DNA of 64,000 nucleotides from Gautieria morchelliformis (lineage: Eukaryota > Basidiomycota > Agaricomycetes > Gomphales > Gomphaceae). A model generated the notes under the pieces. It was not told the origin of the DNA. It saw only the letters and a list, made by a program, of their open reading frames with translations, and ran no database searches. The stretch spans positions 62,001-126,000 of the forward strand of contig WHVA01000245.1 of NCBI GenBank assembly GCA_015179125.1. Reading direction: 5' to 3'. Below, piece by piece: positions 32,640-44,485 of this stretch. Numbering within the stretch: position 1 is the stretch's first letter; each line of letters starts with the position of its first letter. A program made the translations under genes and the position numbers.

Positions 32640-35600
32640 ATGGGTCACCCTCCCCCATATCAATCCTTTGCACAGCTTCCTGCCCTACTTGGCGGACCTG
32701 GGCCATCTCTCCTATTAGACTCTGACTCATTCTCCACAACTCTTGCCGATAACCATCTTACACCTCCGAATGCCAGCCCTATTGACTCTGTACCACCAGC
32801 GTGTTTATTCGCATCTATTAGCTCTCATTCCGATTCGTCCTTCATCATCCATGTACACCTTCCCGGTCTCTCTAACTCAATCCCTACTCTCATTGACTCT
32901 GGTGCCACTTCCAATTTTATTGATAGCTCCTTTTCCTCTCGTCCTGGTTTCGTATGTACATCACTCCATTTGCCGATCGCTCTCTCCCTTTTTGACGGAA
33001 AACCAGCCACTGCTGGTTTCATTCACGAATACCTAGATACTAGTCTCACCTTCAGTGACTCCTCTTCTCAGGACATTTCGCTACTTGTCACAAAGTTACA
33101 CCCTTCGGCCGCGATCATTCTCGGGCTTCCGTGGCTTCGTTCTATGAAGCCCACCATCGATTGGGGCTCTCTCTCAATTACCTTTCCTTCCAGCACCGGT
33201 TTCATGCTTCCACGTATGACGGTCGCCATGGCCTGTACGATGATTTCTCCGCCGACTATCTTCGACAGTATCCCCGAACTCCACACTGCGTCGATGACAT
33301 CGCCACCGCCAGTTCCTGGTTCGCATTCGTCCCCGCCATCCTTGGGTTATATCCCGAACATGGCGATTGGACCACTCTCCTATGTCCCGGTCCTTCCACC
33401 AGACGTTGCTTCTTCGCCCGCTCCTATTCCGAATCTTTCTGGTTACGAACAGACATTCAACCTGGATGGCGAACCCTTACTTCTTTCAACCAAGCCGACT
33501 GAGAATCACTCCTCTGAGTCCTCTATATCACTTCCTAACGATATCATTCGTCCATTTTCAGCCACGAAAGAACCCATAATAGAGACCGAACCTATTCGAC
33601 CAAAAACAGAGCCTACTCCGAGTCATTTTCGTTCCTGTACACCATGCGCAGAATTACTGATCGATGACCACCTCCCATTCCACTCTTCACCTCCTGATCC
33701 ACCTCCGACGAGGAGGGTAACGCCGCATATAACCCTAATCAGCGCAGCCGCCTTCAAGCTAATCATGAAACTTGGCGAAGAAGAAACCTTCATGTTAAAC
33801 ATGCACCCTTCCATCCCTGAGCCCAGTTCGCTTCGCGCTGTCGGCAACGCACCAGCCCCGACCACACTCCTCCACGAAAACCCTCTACCGAAGGACGAGT
33901 TAGAAATGTTCAGGGCTGTGGTACCAGAGGAGTACCACGACTTCTTCAATATCTTCTCACGTGCTAAAGCCAAAGACCTGCCCCCACATCGACCTTATGA
34001 CCACACCATCGAAATCGAAAACGATGGCACACCACCTCACGGCCCCATATACCCACTCTCGAACAGTGAATTAGAGGCCCTCCGCGAATATCTCGAAGAC
34101 ATGCTTGGCAAGGGATTTATCCGCTCCTCCCAATCACCCGGTGGCGCCCCCGTTGTCTTCGCGAAAAAAAGGATGGCACACTACGAATGTGTGTGGACTA
34201 CCGAGGGCTGAATTGTATCACACGAAAGAACAAGTACCCTATTGTTTTGGAACCTGTTGAACTAAACGTAAAACTGTGGTGTTAAACACAATTCTAAAGT
34301 TCAATCAGAGATTTGACTTTACAAGCACACGCAAGCTTCGAAACTATTTTAACGGAGAACCCAATTAAGAAATTATACTCCGGTGAACAATCAGAATCAG
34401 TATTGGTACAGGAAGTGTAGCAATAGAGATTTAACTGAACACGTGTAGTTCTTAGATTGTGCAATACTTTGTGAGGTCAAAGAATGTTATTAGGCGTCCA
34501 AGGGTCCAGATACTTTAAGGGGAAAGCTACCTAGAGTCTTAGGACCGCGGGTCGAGTGAATTAAAGACAACAATAATCCCCAAGACGTGAAAAGATAGTT
34601 CTGCGCTTGAACTCTTCCTCAGTTCAAGTATGTCACTATTCTTGTGGCTTTTCTGGTTTTCCAACACAACAAACATAGGATATTAACTCACTTACCCTGA
34701 GTTAGGTTAATATCGGTAGTGCGTTGATTGATCAAGAAAGATCAATTACTCAAAAGGCTATTAACCCACTTAACTCAGAGTTAAGTTAATAAACTATTGC
34801 ATGAATTGAATAACTAATAACCAAGTCTATTAGATCACTGCTCAGAGTGGCGTCTAATGGTACAGGATTACTAATCAGTTACTCTTAGTAATGTTGCTGT
34901 TCGCAGCGCGATTAGTCAGAGCCTGCTGCAATTAAAATAGAGCACTCTTGTACTTCTCAGAGCCAATCAGAGTTGCTGCAATCTTAGACTGTAGCCAAGT
35001 CAGTGAGCCAGTACTTCGGTACAAGGCTGTGTTGAAGTCACACTTCAGTTACTCAAGGTATGAGTGGTTTGGTTGAAAGATGATTGATTGCTTCACTGCT
35101 AAAACTGCAGGCTATTTATACTGCATCTATCTAGCTTATGTAACTACTGCCAGGAACCTTGTAGAGGCTTCTACTACTGTGAAGAACCTTGTGGAAGCTT
35201 AGAGAAGCTTCAGGAAAGGTTTGGAAACTATTGGAAGGCTGTGGAAGGTTCTATTGCTATATTGGGTTAAAGTCACAGCTCTGTGACAGTAAAGCTAAGA
35301 GTATGTAAGAAACTCCCACGCTCATGTGATTATCATGTGACGAAGGAAAGTCATGTGACTTCATGCTGGATTGAGGTCATGTGACTGTGTCATGTGATTG
35401 TCAGGTCACCGTAGATAATCAAGTGACTTTGAGGTCAGGTGATTGTCAGGTGACTGTAGATAATCAGGTGACTTTGAGGTCAGGTGATTGTCAGGTGACT
35501 GTGGATGATCAGGTGACTTTGAGCTGTTTTTGAGGTCATGTGATAGTCATGTGACCGTGGGGGATTCTTAGCTAAACTATCAAGAGATTGTTGTATCTTG

Positions 35601-38365
35601 TGGACCCAATGTGAGTGTAGCATAGAAATATTAATACAACCTTCCTTGAGGACATTTGAAACTAATTAACTACCTAGTAAATGTTCATAAATAGGTAGCT
35701 ACTTTGTGGACGATCCCTAACACCTATCCCACTGATTCCGAGCCTTATTGACCAACTCAAAAGTGCGAACGTCTATACCAAATTCGACCTTCGCGCTGGG
35801 TTCAATAATGTTCGGATCACCTCTGGCCAAGAGTGGAAGACAGCCTTACGAACACGATATGGGTCCTTCGAATATCTCGTCATGCCGTTTGGGTTAACGA
35901 ATCCTCCAGCGACGTTCCAGCACTTCATGAATGACATCTTCCAAGACATGGCTGACGTCTTCGTTGTAGTCTACCTCGACGACATCCTTATCTTCTCCAA
36001 GAACAAGGAAGACCACTTAGAGCATGTCCAAATGGTGCTCGCCCGTCTTCGAAAACACAACCTCTTCATAAAGCCCGAGAAGTGCCTTTTCCATTCGAAC
36101 TGGGTGGAGTTTCTCGGATTCATCATCTCTCCTGCTGGGGTCTCTATGGACATTGAAAAGACAGCTGCCATCACAAAGTGGCCTGCACCGATGAATGTTC
36201 ACGAAATCCAATCATTCCTAGGCTTTGCAAACTTCTACAGGAGATTCATCATTTCGTTCTCTGACATCGTCCTGCCACTCACTCGCCTTACCAGGAAGGA
36301 TACTCCATTCGCCTGGGACGCGGAGCAACAGGAGGCTTTCGAAGCACTCAAGGCCGCGTTCTCACAGGCCCCAGTCCTCATCCACTTCGACCCGAATAAC
36401 CCGATCGTCATCGAAACAGATGCCTCCGATTACGCCATCGCCGCCATCATTTCCCAGATCACCCCCTCCGATGGTGATATCCACCCGATCGCCTTCTATT
36501 CGCGAGGAATGGCACCTGCCGAAATGAACTACGAGATCTATGACAAAGAGCTGCTCGCCATCTTTTGCGCCTTCAAGCAATGGCGAAACTACCTCGAAGG
36601 GGCATCCCACGTCATCCTCGTCCTCTCCGACCACAAGAATCTTGAGTACTTCGCAACTACGAAACAGCTGACCCGACGACAGGTCCATTGGTCCGAACAC
36701 CTGTCAGGGTTCAACTATATCATTCGCTACCGGGCTGGGCGACTTGGCACAAAGCCGGATGCATTGACCTGTCGGGGCGACGGGTACCCAAAAGGGGGGG
36801 ATGGTGCTTACGCATTGGTGAATCCCCACAACTTCCAGTCGATGTTTAAGACCGGGCAACTCATTCGTGCCATCATCCTTGACTCTGCATCACTGTTGAC
36901 ATCCATCCAACAGGGCCAGTTAACCGATCCCTTGTCCTCAGCCCAGATTACTCGTCTTCAGTCTCAGTCATTGGCGATCACCCCTTCGAATGAGAAGTCA
37001 GACCCCTGGTCACTTGGAGAGGATGGAAAAATGCTGTTATACAAACAGCGAACGTATGTCCCCGATCATAATGATATTCGTCTGGACAGCCTTCGCTCAC
37101 TGCATGATCATCAGTTAGCAGGCCACCCAGGGATCAGCAAAACGATGAAAAACATTCGGAGACAGTATCATTGGCCGAACATGTCCAACTTTGTCACCAA
37201 CTATATTGGCTCCTGTTCCAAGTGTCGCCACGCTAAATCCATTCATCACAAACCCTTCAGTCCACTTCGCTTTCTACCCATCAGCCAACGACCTTGGGAT
37301 TCGATCTCCATGGACTTCATCGAAGGGCTCCCACCATCGGATGGGCACGATATGATCCTTGTCATTGTAGACAGGCTAATGAAGATGGCCCTGTTCATTC
37401 CGACATTCTCAGACATCGATTCAGGAGATGTCGCCATGCTCTTCCTTCGACACATATTCGCCAAACACGGTAGCCCCAGCGACATCATCTCCGATCGAGG
37501 GAAGCACTTCACATCCCGATTCTGGACCTCTCTCTGCGAAATCCTCGGCATCAAAGGCAACCTTTCTACAGCCTACCACCCCCAAACTGATGGACAGACC
37601 GAACGAGTAAACCAAATCCTTGAACAGTATCTCCGAGTTTATATCAACTACCAGCAGGATGATTGGGTTGACCTCTTGCCTCTCGCCGAATTCACTTACA
37701 ACAACACAGCCCATTCAGCGACCCAGGTCACACCCTTCTTTGCCAACAAAGGTTTCCATCCAAAGCTCGAAGTATCGCTCACTTCGGTCACTTCCAAGGA
37801 CGCTTATCGCCAGTCGGCAGACCTCAAGGACCTTCACCAATACCTTCGAGATCAAATTAAGAAATCAATTATCCAGTACACTTTGGCCACAACCACTCGC
37901 CGCATTCCGATCCCTGAGTTTCAGGTCGGCGACAGAGTATGGCTCGACTCGCGAAATATTCGCACAAAACGACCTTCGAAGAAACTCGACCACCGAAGAC
38001 TTGGCCGATATCCTATCACGGCTAAAATATCTTCTCATGCGTTTCGCTTAGGCTTACCACTGGACCTTCGCCAGATCCACCCTGTGTTTCACGTATCCCT
38101 TCTCGAACCCGCCACGACATCTACCATCCCCGGTCGATACACGGACCCCCCACCTCCTATCGAAATTGATTCTGCGGACGAGTACGAGATCACGAAGATC
38201 CTCGATAGTCGCATTCGCCGGAAGCGATTGGAATATCTAGTAGAGTGGAAGGGATACAAACACACCCCCGATGCTACGTCTTGGGAACCCTCTTCGAATG
38301 TTACTAATTCCGCTCGCAGACTCGCCGAATTTCATGCGAAGTATCCCCAGAAACCCAAGGCTTAG
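32640..38365 (+). pseudogene. pol: Gypsy-B pol (protease to chromodomain), split by a solo LTR
   Basis: 32640-34211: Pro-rich leader, protease TLIDSGATSNFID near 32890, and the start of RT. A one-base loss in an A-run near 34165-34171 shifts the frame just before CVDYRGLN. After the solo LTR at 34243-35722, 35728-38365 is one open frame: RT with VVYLDDILIF near 35975, RNase H IETDASDYAIAA, integrase (CSKCRHAK, SMDFIEGLP, IISDRGKHFTS, YHPQTDGQTERVN) and chromodomain YEITKILDSRIRRKRLEYLV. The long intact 3' part indicates a fairly young copy. Confidence 0.92.
34243..35722. mobile_element. Solo LTR, 1480 bp, inside gypsy-B RT, TSD CCTAT
   Basis: Runs from TGTTTTGGAACC to GATCCCTAACA with CCTAT at 34238-34242 and 35723-35727. 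A TATTTATA box is near 35105. It contains three tandem 45-bp units (35401-35535; core TCAGGTGACTGTAGATAATC). No ORF is present. It is assumed to be a solo LTR because TG...CA ends with a 5-bp duplication are seen and no internal LTR pair was found. Confidence 0.8.
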
Positions 38366-38517
38366 ACGTTTACCAAACCCCAAGAAAACGATACTCTGTT
38401 CACATTCTACCTATATATTCCACTCCCCTAATTAACCTCCTCTCAATCCTCACCCAACTCCTTTCGACTCATTTGACGCACGCAACCAACGCCTCTTCGG
38501 ACACTCCGAGCTCCCCA

Positions 38518-39352
38518 TCAACCTCTTCGCCCCCCCCCTCGATGGCTAGTAGGGGTACTCGAGGGTTCCGCATGATACTTGGCCAACGTCCTGACCATAC
38601 CCCCTGCTATCCGTGCCCTCTTACCTTCCCCATCAGGAGCGAAGCAGATGCGCAGTCGCCTCACCCTGCCGGGCTCTGCAGCTTTCGCCGACCCAGGCAT
38701 ACCCCCGGCCGACTGCGAATCGGAGTAGGGGACTTCGCCGAATGCATCTCTGAGTTAGCATGGCCATCACAAGAATACAGAAGGAAACCATACCTTCCGG
38801 GTCCTCCCTAGTCACCTCCCTTCCCTCGCACCCCTTTGAGGTCAGCGTAAAGATCGGAACAGGAGTCGAGTCAATATCCACTTCTGCGGGTGCCGATTCC
38901 AATGTTGATGCCGAACTCTCCAACCACACCCTCGTTTTCTGAATCTCCTTTTCCAGCTCGTCTACTTCGGACGGTCTTTCGAATGTTTGGTCGGCCACCT
39001 CCTTGACCTTCAGCATTTTCCGAAGCTCCTCCTAGACCTCATCATTGAGCGAATGAAAGCTAATAAAAGAAAGAATGGTACTCACTTGAACTCCTGCCGC
39101 ATCGACCAACCACTGCTCCACATCCCCACATGACTCTCCCCGAAGCTCCGGCCTAACCCTCGACATGGTCTGCGATCGATCGAGGAGAACTGAGTACCCA
39201 GGTGTCGTCATAGGGGCAGTACGCTGGGCTGGGGTGCTTAGATGGGTCCCATAGCCCTGTTCCGTGCCGCGTTTTAAACAGAAAAAGAAGTCGTGCATGG
39301 ACCACACAGCTACGCAGGGCCCAGGCTTCAGAGATCCCATCGGGGGACCCAT
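38518..39352 (-). CDS. Gypsy-B antisense gene, spliced, unknown function
   Basis: Occupies the gypsy-A antisense position: between the integrase end (38365) and the 3' LTR (39423), opposite to pol. Model: exons 39352-39086, 39031-38794 and 38747-38518, 735 nt and 244 residues; introns 54 bp (GTGAGT...CTAG) and 46 bp (GTATGG...AGAG). The second acceptor is ambiguous; CAG two bases earlier gives a short frame. Residues 60-120 contain CGDVEQWLVDAAGVQ then EELRKMLKVKEVADQ and EVDELEKEIQKT, a probable helix or coiled coil. The C-terminal part is basic (RVRRLRICFAPD). No Zn2Cys6 cluster. No family is recognised. An alternative start is the in-frame Met at PMTTPGYSVLL. Confidence 0.5.
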
Positions 39353-39422
39353 TACATCTTTAACGGTTCCGCCCCACCATAGGACGCAGCGTCGTTGGAC
39401 TCCGAAGCTAGGAGGGGGGTAC

Positions 39423-40455
39423 TGTCATGACCGGTTTATTTCTCCTACCGCGCTACCTCCATGTTCCCCCTTGTCACTCCCTAGCATCTTCGTCAGAGTT
39501 CGCTGCACCTGCCGACCACTCCTCCTCTACATCCACCCTACTCGCTGTTCGCCTCATCCCCTGAACCGCTGTTCGCTGCTCGCGCATTTCGCCAGCAGGC
39601 ACGCCATCAAAAATGATCGATACCAATCACTCGGCATGATGGTTCATCATTAGCCCCATCATCTTCTTAATCCAACCCCATTGGGTGTTCGTATGGCCAA
39701 TGTATGTTCGCAGGGCATCCCTTCCATAGGTCATGCGGGATCAACCCAGTCAACAAAGAGTCCGTGCAGGGTACCATGTATGCGGGTCCCAAGACATGGT
39801 TTTGTCCATAAGTGCCTTCGCCCCCTTTTACTCTCCGTCGTTCCACGTTCGCATTCTTCCCTCACTCTATTGCATGTTTATTCCATCTCCTTAGTATCAT
39901 GACTGCGCACCCCTATCCAACCCTGACTTGTGACGGCCTCTTTCCTATTTGCTGATACCTTACGAGCATTCGATATAAGTAGTTTACATCCGCATGTATA
40001 TTCCCCAGTTCAATTATCATACGTCGTGCATCTTGTGCAAACTTGACCTCACTGTGATCATTGTCTTAAGCCTTCTCTTGGAGATTTCTATCTTCGACCA
40101 GCAAAGGACTTAGGCATCACTGGTGAGTTCTCATACTTCATCTTCGTTACCTTAGCCTTCGAACCATTTTCTGTGCTGTTGGTGAAGGGCTCCGAAGGAG
40201 CACCTTCACCAGCGAAGGGATTGTCGAGACTTAGACAGCCCTTCCGTGAGACCTTGCACGTTACATCGTCAAGAACCACGGGCTATTTCGCTACAACTGT
40301 AGATAGGGCGAGCCCCGTTTAGGTGAACCCTCTTACCTTGTGAACATTCATTGGTTCACCTATTCACCGAACGGCATACTTATTCGCACAAGTTATTCGG
40401 GCATTCGCTGTGTTCACTAATACACGATATTAACGCTTGAAAACCAATCTTGACA
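39423..40455 (+). repeat. Gypsy-B 3' LTR (1033 bp)
   Basis: Partner of 31342-32374 with about 14 substitutions, most of them transitions. Confidence 0.92.
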
Positions 40456-42659
40456 CTTAGCTGTGATGTGTGTCTTGAGAAGAATCTTCTGTGCGTATGG
40501 GACTTGGCGGGAAAGGCCACGGCATGCAATCGCTGCAAGGACGCAAAGCGGGCATGCGTGGTCGACAGGCTTAAGGCTCGGGTGACAGCCAAGCGGAGGA
40601 AGATCGGAGGATCGGAAGTAGGCTCGGAAAGCCTATTCAGGGTGCGCGGAAGCCCTTGTCCAGGGCTGCCAAGGCGTGAGTCCAGGACGGGCTGGAGGCG
40701 AGCGGAAGTGGGATGATGCAGGAGGAGCAGACGGCGGATCCGCTTGCGGATATCGCTAGGTCGCTCCGGGAGCTGCTTCGGCAGGGGGACGAGGGGTTGC
40801 TCATGCAACACCAGTTCTACCTGGCCGTCGCGGATCGCCTGGGTGCGTATGAGGACTTGTTGGAACGGGTCGTGGCAGAGTTGAGGGGGAACCGGGAGAG
40901 GGGGAACTCAGAAGCGGAGGTTTCTGAGGGTGAGGTCCATGACGTGCAGAGGTTTGCGGAGGCGTATGGGCAGAACAAAAACGCAGAGAATCCGGAAGCA
41001 GAAGACTGGGCGGGTTTTGGCGAGGACACGATGGAGGATGACTAGGGGTCAGAATGACATGTAGAATAGATTTCTTGGAACGTCGGAATTAGAGTAGTGA
41101 AAAATTAATCGGATTTGACTTGTGACTGAAAGAGTGAAAACGAAATAGAATGGCGGAAGTGTCGGAAATGACTTAGTGCGCAAGAAGGGGTCCAGGCTTG
41201 GAAGGGTATGCCCTGTGGAAATCTGAGACCAGTTCGGAGGCGTGGTCGAGTTCCGTGGCGGAAATCCAGGAAGTCTCTTCGTCTGTATCTTCGTAGCCTG
41301 CCCACTTGACTAGGTACTGTAGTTGACAACGGTATCGCTTGTTGAGCTTGGAATTGAGGATTTCCGAAATCTCGTATTCCGGATCTCCGTCGATGATCAC
41401 TGGCGGAGGCGGAGGTTGTTCTTGATTCGGAATCGTATTCAGAACTGCGGGTTCAAGCATAGAAACATGGAATACTGGATGTATTGCGCACATATTGTCA
41501 GGAAGTCTGAAAGTGAAAGAACGACTACCGGCCTTAGCGATGATCTCATAAGGGCCAAGGTATTTTTCAGAGAGCTTCTTCGAGGGGCGAGTGGTGCGGA
41601 AATTTTCAGCTTTGACAAAGACTTTGTCGCCTATCTCGAATGCCGGTTGCGGAAGCCGTTTCCGATCAGCGGAAGTTTGGTATCTCTTCTGGGCAGTGGA
41701 AATGTTCTCTCGGAGGTGCTGGTGAAGGTCGTCAAGTTCCACAATGAAGTCTCGGGCTCTTGCAGAGGCGAGATCGTGTTCAGGGTGGATGGCGAGATTC
41801 GGGTGATAGCCTTTGTTGGTGTAGAAGGGCGAAATTCCGGTGGTAGCAGAAGGTGCATTGTTGTAAGTGAATTCCGCAAGCGGAAGAAGGTCAGACCAAT
41901 TGCTGTGTTGGTAGTTGCAATAGACGCGGAGGTACTGCTCAAGTGTCTGATTAGTACATTCCGTTTGTCCGTCACCTTCGGGATGATAACCGGAAGTGAA
42001 GTGGAGTTTCATGTTGAGAGCCTTGCCAAGTGTGCGGAAAAAGGAGGACACGAATTCTGATCCACGGTCGGAAGTGACATGGGAGGGGATTCCGTGCTTG
42101 GAAAAGACGTGGAGCACGAAGAGCTGTGCGAGCTGGGCGGAAGTGATGGTGTCGTAGGTTGGAATAAAGATGGACTGCTTTGTGAGGCGGTCAATGATCA
42201 CTAGAATGGTATCATAGCCGGATGACTTAGGAAGTTTCTCGATGAAATCCATGGATATCGAATTCCAGGGCTGTTCCGGGATCGGAAGTTGCTTCAGGAG
42301 GCCGTAGGGTTTGTGACGTTGGGGCTTGGCGCGCATACAGGTGGTGCATGACTTGCAGTAGTCTTGGACCAACGTGCGGAGGAGAGGCCAGGCGTAGGTA
42401 CGTCGGATTATGTCGAGGGTCTTGTTTTGGCCTTGGTGTCCTGAGAGCGGATGATCGTGGCTTTGCTGGAGTACGCAAAGTCGTAGATCATTGATGTCCG
42501 GAACGTAAATCCGGGACTTGTACCAGAGAAATCCGTTGGAATCAAGGGACCATCCAGGACTGGTTGGGTTATTGAGGTGGGTTGTGGAGATGGGGTCGGA
42601 ATGAAGTGCGGAACGGATGTCGGAGTGGAGAGACTCGGTGTCCATAATGATTGAGGCAC

Positions 42660-43122
42660 TGTCAGGGGACACCCTGTTTTCCATTTCCAGTTCCGACTCC
42701 ATTTCCGAAGACGCTTCCGATTCCGATTCCATCTCCGCCTCCGCTCTCGGAAATGATTCCGCTTCTGGGAGAACTTCCACCAGTTCTGTTCGCCTTCCCA
42801 GTTCCACTCCAATTTCCGAGTTCCACCCTCGGAACAGTGTCGGAAATCAAGCGACTCGCGCAATAGGTGACATCAAGGGTCGATCAAGGGTCAGGGAGGT
42901 GCAGGGTTGATGGCAGGTGCCAAGTGTTGTCCCTGGCTGCGCAGCGTAGTATAATACGGGCTCGCTGACATTGGGGGTCCTTAGACTTTTCTCTTTGGAT
43001 TTCCCCTTGTCAGGTGAGAATCCCCTCTCTTGTATGCTCTGTTCATTTATACAGACTTTGGATTTCCCCTTGTCAGTTGTGTGGTAGTGTGATCTCCACA
43101 ACTAGCCAGGGTTGCCCTTACA
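42660..43122 (+). repeat. Gypsy-C 5' LTR (463 bp)
   Basis: Almost identical to 48392-48854. The first 180 bp are rich in TTCCGA/TCCGAC repeats that can be read as Ser/Asp codons. Confidence 0.95.
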
Positions 43123-43309
43123 GCAGAAAAGTCTCTCCCATAGAGGACCGGCGGTCGTACTGCGTGTCGCAGCCGCCATAGGTGCGTTCGGAATCGGAGA
43201 CAGCGACTCGGAGATCGCAACCTCTTCCGCACACACAGCGTACGACAGCCCTTCTTCTTACGTCGAGCTCCCAACCCCGGAAATCCCGTCCCACATTTCT
43301 CCTTCCGAC

Positions 43310-44485
43310 ATGGATCCGGACGATCGTCTTCGGAATATGGAGGAGGAATTGACGCGGAACCGGATGAAGACCGACGCGATTGAAACAGCCTTACAAGCGA
43401 TTTTGGCTAAGTTAGATATTCCACAAGGTGGTGGAAATGAAATGTTGGACGATCCGGATTTCTGAAAAGCGGAACTAGCGGAGGAGAGAAAGTCCGCGAA
43501 GTTAGCAAAGGTCAAACCCGCAACTCCGGCAGACTTTGACGGAGATCGGGAGAAGGGACGCGCATTCTTCAACACATGCAGCATCTACTTCGCAATTGTC
43601 GGAGACCTCTTTCCGAACGACCAGGCTCGGATTCACTGGGCATTGTCCTTTTTCAAGTCGGACCGCGCATCCCGTTTTGCAAACAAGGTGATCCGACATG
43701 AAGCAAAGGGCAAGGGGAACTACTTCCGAGACTGGGACGCCTTCGAGAAAACATTTTCCGACCAGTTCTGCCCAAAAAATGAGCAGCTCACAGCCCTTAC
43801 GAAGCTCGAGGGGACCAGCTGGTACCAGGCCAAGGATCCGGTCGATGACTATATCGATCGCTTCCAGGAGCTCATCGACCTTGCGGAGTATGATGACGAC
43901 AAGACGATCGTCATCAAATTCCGACGAGGACTCGATCCGACACTCCAGAACCAAGTTGCGCTGCTTGGGGATGGAGCTCCGGACTTTGATGACCCGGAAG
44001 GGTGGTACCAAGCTGCACAGAGGGTGTCCCGGAACAGGGAAGCAAATGAGGCCTTCGTGGAGACGAGCCGGAATATGACGCGCAGTTCCACTCGTCCTAC
44101 TCCACCTGTGCCAAAATCCGGAAGCGCATTCATTCCCATGCGGAAAGTATTTCCGACGCTTTCTCCGCCCGCTCCTATTAGGAACCATAGCCCTCCTCCC
44201 TCGAAGAGTGGCCCTGTCCCGATGGATGTTGACCGCATGCGCGGAGAAGGCCGCGGAACTATCACCTGCTTCCGATGTCAACAACCAGGCCACTATGCCC
44301 GCGAGTGCCCCCAAGCATTTGACATCCGGCTTATGACCACAGAGGAGAAACTCGAGCTCCTTCCAGAGTTCCTCGCACTTGCGGACATAAGCAGAGTGCC
44401 TACTGCGGAAGGAGTTTCCGAAAATGCGGAACATGGCGCATCGGAAGCGGAAGATGCGTCGGATTTTGTGACGCGCAGCGGGTGA
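43310..44485 (+). pseudogene. gag: Gypsy-C gag with one in-frame TGA
   Basis: ATG at 43310 (MDPDDRLRNMEEEL), a coiled-coil start. TGA at 43463-43465 lies between DDPDF and KAELAEERKSAK, where CGA (Arg) would fit. Then capsid (FFNTCSIYFAIVGD, YFRDWDAFEKTFSDQF, VDDYIDRFQELI) and zinc knuckle CFRCQQPGHYARECPQ near 44270. It ends at 44485. Pol overlaps in the -1 frame, so Gag-Pol would need a -1 shift. A single base change silences an otherwise complete Gag. Confidence 0.9.

Larger units (their letters stand above)
31342..40455 (+). mobile_element. Gypsy-B: Ty3/gypsy element without gag, inserted in gypsy-A
   Basis: LTRs of 1033 bp (31342-32374 and 39423-40455), TGTCATGACCGG to AATCTTGACA. Target duplication CTTAG at 31337-31341 and 40456-40460. 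A purine tract (GGAGGGGGG) precedes the right LTR. The interior has protease-RT-RNase H-integrase-chromodomain, an antisense gene, and a nested solo LTR. There is no capsid or zinc knuckle: protease starts only about 270 bp after the left LTR. The LTRs differ at about 14 sites. Confidence 0.93.
30759..41045 (+). pseudogene. Gypsy-A antisense gene: coiled coil plus Zn2Cys6 cluster, split by gypsy-B
   Basis: Lies between the gypsy-A integrase end and 3' LTR, on the opposite strand to gag-pol. Model: exon 30759-31094, intron 31095-31141 (GTAAGT...ACAG), exon 31142-31341 continuing after gypsy-B at 40461-40641, a less certain intron 40642-40721, and exon 40722-41045; 346 residues. The first 130 residues are a highly charged Glu/Arg/Lys coiled coil. 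Residues near 179-210 carry CX2CX6CX10CX2CX6C followed by KRACV, the fungal Zn2Cys6 signature. A leucine-rich helix and acidic tail follow. The frame is intact across the CTTAG target site, so gypsy-B made the break. The stop is 127 bp from the pol stop. A nuclear DNA-binding role is inferred. Confidence 0.65.

Noticed and set aside
41323-42060. 245-codon plus-strand ORF
   Set aside because: Exact shadow of the gypsy-A integrase and chromodomain coding on the minus strand.
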